A stretch of DNA of 32,635 nucleotides, taken from positions 1 to 32,635 of the forward strand of contig CALJZR010000060.1 in assembly GCA_937983635.1 (NCBI GenBank), in the 5' to 3' direction. Position 1 is the stretch's first letter. The number at the start of each line of letters is the position of its first letter. Below, in pieces: positions 30,201 through 32,635 of this stretch. This DNA is from an uncultured bacterium. GTDB taxonomy: Bacteria; Patescibacteriota; Patescibacteriia; Patescibacteriales; UBA12465. The notes under the pieces are model-generated. The model was not told where the DNA came from and searched no databases. It saw only the letters and a program-made list of their open reading frames with translations. Both the position numbers and the translations under genes were made by a program.

Positions 30201-30550
30201 TTAACTAACTTCGTTCCCGCTCTCATCACGACATTGCCCCCGAGAGGATATGATTGTAATTCGGAAGCCGGAATATCAATGACGCCATTAAAATCTTTAT
30301 ACCAGGAAAAATAAACATCTTCTGAGGGAAAAACGTAGCGCTTATTATCCGTACCTAAATAATAGACCGAGGAAATATCACTAGTCTTGATAAGATCACC
30401 AGGCTGGGCCGCTCTAACCGGGGCAATATTAAACAAGATATTTATTGATTCCGCTAATAATAAAGGACGTTTGGCGGCAAGCCAGATAAAATTAACGGAA
30501 AAAATAAGGACTGCTCCCAGAATTAGATATTTTTTAACCTTAGTAACCAT
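27284..30550 (-). CDS. Secreted DUF4838 and beta-helix protein with CPR-type N-terminal domain
   Basis: A large exported protein of 1088 aa. Residues 1-48 form a signal sequence or anchor ending near PVRAAQPGD. Next (about 50-250) is a domain with YYLGTDNKRYVFPSEDVYFS and repeated aromatic motifs, which I associate with CPR surface proteins. A run of about 22 residues that is nearly all glycine follows (263-284). Then comes a DUF4838 region (about 300-860) with HPEYYAIWNGVR, ISVMPSDGF and NLVVIISNN, related in fold to alpha-glucuronidase-type glycosidases. The C-terminal 200 residues are a NosD-like beta-helix starting at VTLDCQGHSI. Likely role: binding or cutting polysaccharide outside the cell. 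The upstream neighbour is 21 bases away. Confidence 0.88.
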   Translation of the reverse strand: MVTKVKKYLILGAVLIFSVNFIWLAAKRPLLLAESINILFNIAPVRAAQPGDLIKTSDISSVYYLGTDNKRYVFPSEDVYFSWYKDFNGVIDIPASELQSYPLGGNVVMRAGTKLVKITTDPSVYAVEPSGLLRKIKDEVQAKRLYGNNWARRVADIPDAFFANYQVGAELADDELPIGSLTKNIRDGLYYYYAGTAFHHITSAEAFWANRFYSEYILQIDQNIDSPGFSISDAVQDLLGLIQGKPFAANISLEINNSGIVIGGGGGGSSGGGGGGGGGGGGGGSAIKYLVQDGVARADIVVSSSTTNMIQLAASYFQDYIQDMSGVVLPVSSIPDETKAYHVYIGQSVYTDALGINAQGCIDGGFKIVSGSNYLVLLGDDDNLSVLGPHSGPPENKSREALYSEWDAITDGVWNNDYIDYYARSYNEVHNIWEADGRGTMNAVYEFLYNQGIRWYAPGELGTIIPNKSSISFQDINQTINPDFSMRHFFLYYKEFTHLKPYHYPNGRAEEELRWQLSLRSNSFLNDLAYPYVHGVDRILERAENKTAHPEYYAIWNGVRMNGSDVKPDLCSQALFDEQVKYVKAMFDVYDAPIISVMPSDGFTQASESSPECKAKETPERGFSGKLSDYVWEYVNNLAWEIYEDPEYSDKKIINSAYTTYLLPPLNLSRPVAPNLVVIISNNRSSFGDEATKFFNQSLVNQWLALLPSKQIYTYDYYLINLPGAPTQSVPSYFPHAIAENLQFLKGKSSGESIEINTDWSSLTPDWDPFAANSLNTYITARLYWDADQDIDDLLDEYYSLYYGPVSAQMKAFLEYSEANFAYVVDNSEILRVMKQMLSSARSSAGDTIYGQRIDLIINLINSNFEGDEVVINSCRELDSPLTTYKLSDDVSSTDTCFNVVHIGVTLDCQGHSIIYGSSGADYRYGVYADFDKNDLTIKNCNIQYSGPTTGHREGIAISRSSGLVLENNNLEVDGQGVWLVDMKNVDVINNTINSGAAALSTQSFEEGLISGNNLFSTNGRGLYLYDTHNTSVSGNIASSTSTYGAVVMLSTHNTLTNNTFASTNGVGLWEYQSSDNIFSNNIIIPPR
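29699..29764 (-). repeat. Glycine-codon run (poly-Gly linker)
   Basis: A GGN-rich tract, interrupted by two serine codons, encodes a flexible linker between the N-terminal domain and the DUF4838 domain. The codons are mixed (GGC, GGT, GGA), so simple slipped-strand changes would be in multiples of three or would need misalignment of GGC/GGT blocks. Confidence 0.8.
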
Positions 30551-30571
30551 AAAATAAATCTAGAGAGAAAG

Positions 30572-32635
30572 TTAATACTCATAAGCACCAATATCTGGAG
30601 CCGAACCCTGGGGGATGCTCACCCCATCGCGATCATAAGAATAAGGGAGACTAACGTTAGTGCCTGCGTTAATACAAGGAGACCCAGGTTGTAAGTGGAA
30701 ATTATAATTAGCCGCGTGAACAAACAAGGGATCGCCAATAACGGCGCTGGTGCCGGTGCCAGAAGGACCAACCGTAGCCGCTGTGCCATAACAATTATTA
30801 GCCATAGTGACAGTCCCTAGCCCTCCCCATTTCTGTAAAGCGATAGCAACATCAGATCCTCTAAGATGGATGTTATTTTTCATCTCGACGTTGCTTCCTT
30901 GCTGAACGAAGACATGAAAAGGAACTTGCGGAACACCATTTACACTATTATACCCGGTAAAATTATAGAAAACATTATTATATATCTTATCTGGATTAGG
31001 CTTTGAAGCATTCCAGCCAAAGGAAACACCCCTACTGCATCCATAGAAGAAATTATTGTGAACTAAAGTATCATAGGAAAAATTACCTATTTTCAAACCA
31101 GCACTCACCCCCTCAAATGTATTATACCTAACAATTATACCCGTTCCTCTTTCTATTATTACTGCTGACTCCAGCCGGCTACTGTTTCTAAAGGTAGAAT
31201 ATTCAATAATACCGTTGTAGGTATTAACTGAGCCATTACTGACAATAACGCCATATTTATTACCGGTATCATCTAACCTATCCACGGTAGTATGATGAAT
31301 GTGAAAGCCGTTATAGTTTCCGTCTAGCTGGATGCCATCACCCGATGAATAAGACTCATTAGCGTTACTAAAATATCTTCTGTTGACATCATAAATATTA
31401 GAATAACCAATCTCAATATTTTGCGCGTCTCTCGCATAAATACCATCCACACTGATATCATGAATTACAGTATTAAGTATTTTTACATCATTACCTCCGG
31501 CTCTTATTCCCATCGCCTGGCTAGAATCACTGCCCGCTTTCCATAATTCGCAGCCGATTACACTTATTCTGGTTCCCCCCAGAAAACCGCCAGTATCACT
31601 GCCCATGCCTATAATAGCCACAAGTCCTACCGCTGTTGGAGCGGTAACGCGCATATTTTCAATAGTGCAATCTGTGCATTGATTAAATTGAACTGCATAA
31701 AAATTTCCAGAACCAGTATAGTTAATTATCGGCTTTTCTCCTGAACCATAATCAGCAATTCTAACATTACTTCTTTGATATAAAAGAATCTTGGACGGCA
31801 TCGTAGCCGTGGTTCCCCGCTTCTGGAGATAAGTCATGTTATTTTGAAAGACAACATCAGACCAAGCGTTGTATGGTCTTTCAATTGTTCCATCTTCAGT
31901 GCCATTATAAGTGGGATCTATATAAATAGTATTAGCCGCCGCTAAAGTAATAACCACGCTATCATTAACAGAACTTGAAATATTACCAGCAGCATCACGC
32001 ACCCAAGCATAGATGGTCTTGCTGCCGGCACTCGAAAAAGTATAGGTCGTTTGAGCATTAGTCGACCAACCGGCCGCCCCCAAACTCGGTGTTGACGATG
32101 TCTCGGTAAGAATGTAGGCTGTTACACCAACGGCATCACTAGCAGTAAAAGTAGTGATAGGCACAGTTAAAGAAGAGGCCGTAGTAGGGATGGTAAAGTT
32201 AGTAATTACGGGAGCAGTAGTGTCGGGCAAAGTAATCACCACACTGTCGTTTGCCGCAGAAGAAATATTGCCAGCAGCATCACGCGCCCAGGCATAGATA
32301 GTCTTAACGCCAGCATTCAAGAAAGTAAAAACAGTCTGAGCATTAACAGCCCAGCCAGCCGCCGCTAAACTTGGGATTGATGATGCTTCTGTAAGAATAT
32401 AAGCTGTTACCCCGACAGCGTCGCTAGCGGTAAAAGTGGTAATGGAGACAGTTAAAGAAGAGGCCGTAGTAGGGATGGTAAAGTTAGTAATGATGGGAGC
32501 GCTTAAATCAAGACAAGTATTACCGCTAGGCTGATAGCCGGTATTGCAAGAAACAATTTCGCAGGTCCCCCAATTAGACCAAGTCCCTAAATTACAAGTT
32601 CTAGTTTGGCTACCCTGACCGTTACTAATATTACA
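30572..32635 (-). CDS. Secreted repeat and beta-helix protein (5' end outside window)
   Basis: The frame is open to the right edge, so at least 687 residues are coded here and the start is missing; the TTG at 32320 is internal. In order: a cysteine-rich thrombospondin-1-like piece (GQGSQTRTC, then GTWSNWGTC, residues about 1-41); two tandem Ig-like repeats of 95 and 91 aa (residues 46-231); and a right-handed parallel beta-helix (about 232-650) with motifs such as GVRAGGNDVKILNTVIHDIS-type turns. It closes with GSAPDIGAYEY, the C-terminus typical of choice-of-anchor Q proteins. It is probably exported and may bind carbohydrate. It is followed after 21 bases by the DUF4838 gene, so the two form an operon. 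Confidence 0.88.
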   Translation of the reverse strand, partial: CNISNGQGSQTRTCNLGTWSNWGTCEIVSCNTGYQPSGNTCLDLSAPIITNFTIPTTASSLTVSITTFTASDAVGVTAYILTEASSIPSLAAAGWAVNAQTVFTFLNAGVKTIYAWARDAAGNISSAANDSVVITLPDTTAPVITNFTIPTTASSLTVPITTFTASDAVGVTAYILTETSSTPSLGAAGWSTNAQTTYTFSSAGSKTIYAWVRDAAGNISSSVNDSVVITLAAANTIYIDPTYNGTEDGTIERPYNAWSDVVFQNNMTYLQKRGTTATMPSKILLYQRSNVRIADYGSGEKPIINYTGSGNFYAVQFNQCTDCTIENMRVTAPTAVGLVAIIGMGSDTGGFLGGTRISVIGCELWKAGSDSSQAMGIRAGGNDVKILNTVIHDISVDGIYARDAQNIEIGYSNIYDVNRRYFSNANESYSSGDGIQLDGNYNGFHIHHTTVDRLDDTGNKYGVIVSNGSVNTYNGIIEYSTFRNSSRLESAVIIERGTGIIVRYNTFEGVSAGLKIGNFSYDTLVHNNFFYGCSRGVSFGWNASKPNPDKIYNNVFYNFTGYNSVNGVPQVPFHVFVQQGSNVEMKNNIHLRGSDVAIALQKWGGLGTVTMANNCYGTAATVGPSGTGTSAVIGDPLFVHAANYNFHLQPGSPCINAGTNVSLPYSYDRDGVSIPQGSAPDIGAYEY
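31943..32500 (-). repeat. Tandem in-frame repeat, about 285 bp, two copies
   Basis: Copy 1 is 32216-32500 and copy 2 is 31943-32215. Both encode the Ig-like unit with PTTASSLTV, FTASDAVGVTAYILTE and KTIYAW. One stretch of more than 40 bases (32163-32205 and 32448-32490) is identical at a spacing of exactly 285, so the duplication is recent or kept uniform by conversion. Confidence 0.85.

Noticed and set aside
30572..32320. Treating the TTG at 32320 as the start of the beta-helix protein
   Set aside because: The same frame continues open to the right edge and encodes another copy of the Ig-like repeat and a thrombospondin-like piece, so the TTG is internal.
1..32635. CRISPR arrays, tRNA or rRNA genes, insertion sequences, prophage genes
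   Set aside because: I looked through the gaps, all under about 240 bases, and saw no regularly spaced repeats, cloverleaf sequences, transposase genes or phage genes.

Overview
This window looks like the chromosome of a Patescibacteria/CPR bacterium, probably from the Parcubacteria side. The reasons are: compact gene packing with few intergenic bases; several unusually short core proteins (RNA polymerase alpha without its C-terminal domain, alanyl-tRNA synthetase without its C-terminal domain, ComEC without its hydrolase domain); start codons that mostly lack Shine-Dalgarno sequences; and a secreted protein whose N-terminal domain (around the motif YYLGTDNKRYVFPSEDVYF) I associate with CPR surface proteins. 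This placement is inference from gene content, not a phylogeny. A class 2 release factor is present and no gene is interrupted by in-frame UGA, so a UGA-recoding lineage (Gracilibacteria/Absconditabacteria) is unlikely.

Layout, read mainly on the minus strand from high to low coordinates. (1) 27284-32635: two large secreted beta-helix proteins, the upstream one cut by the window edge, the downstream one carrying a DUF4838 glycosidase-like domain. (2) 26541-27215: a lone plus-strand gene of unknown function with its own promoter and a bidirectional terminator. (3) 21108-26378: an ABC exporter, then murB, a nucleoside-deoxyribosyltransferase-like gene and alaS. (4) 16681-20961: an alpha-type operon infA-rpmJ-rpsM-rpsK-rpsD-rpoA-rplQ-rplM-rpsI with a consensus promoter and a terminator. 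(5) 12999-16609: prfB and comEC on the minus strand, rpmB on the plus strand, and a site-2 protease gene back to back with rpmB. (6) 1-12762: a str-S10-spc cluster rpsL-rpsG-fusA-orf-tuf-rpsJ-rplC-rplD-rplW-rplB-rpsS-rplV-rpsC-rplP-rpmC-rpsQ-rplN-rplX-rplE-rpsN-rpsH, leaving the window at the left edge.

Most of the window is therefore translation machinery. The alpha cluster sits upstream of str-S10-spc, the reverse of the usual order. The protein-coding content is conventional, so the most promising undescribed material is in the leaders and spacers: a str leader with four alternately complementary segments, an rplC leader with an 8-codon reading frame followed directly by an intrinsic terminator, a terminator-like hairpin abutting infA, a multi-helix leader in front of tuf, and paired extended -10 promoters at rpmB. 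Together with an alpha subunit lacking its DNA-binding domain, these suggest that ribosomal protein expression here relies on RNA structure and core promoter elements. That is a hypothesis from reading the sequence. No folding, homology search or expression data were available. I saw no tRNA, rRNA, CRISPR array, insertion sequence or origin, and no gene-free stretch longer than about 240 bases.
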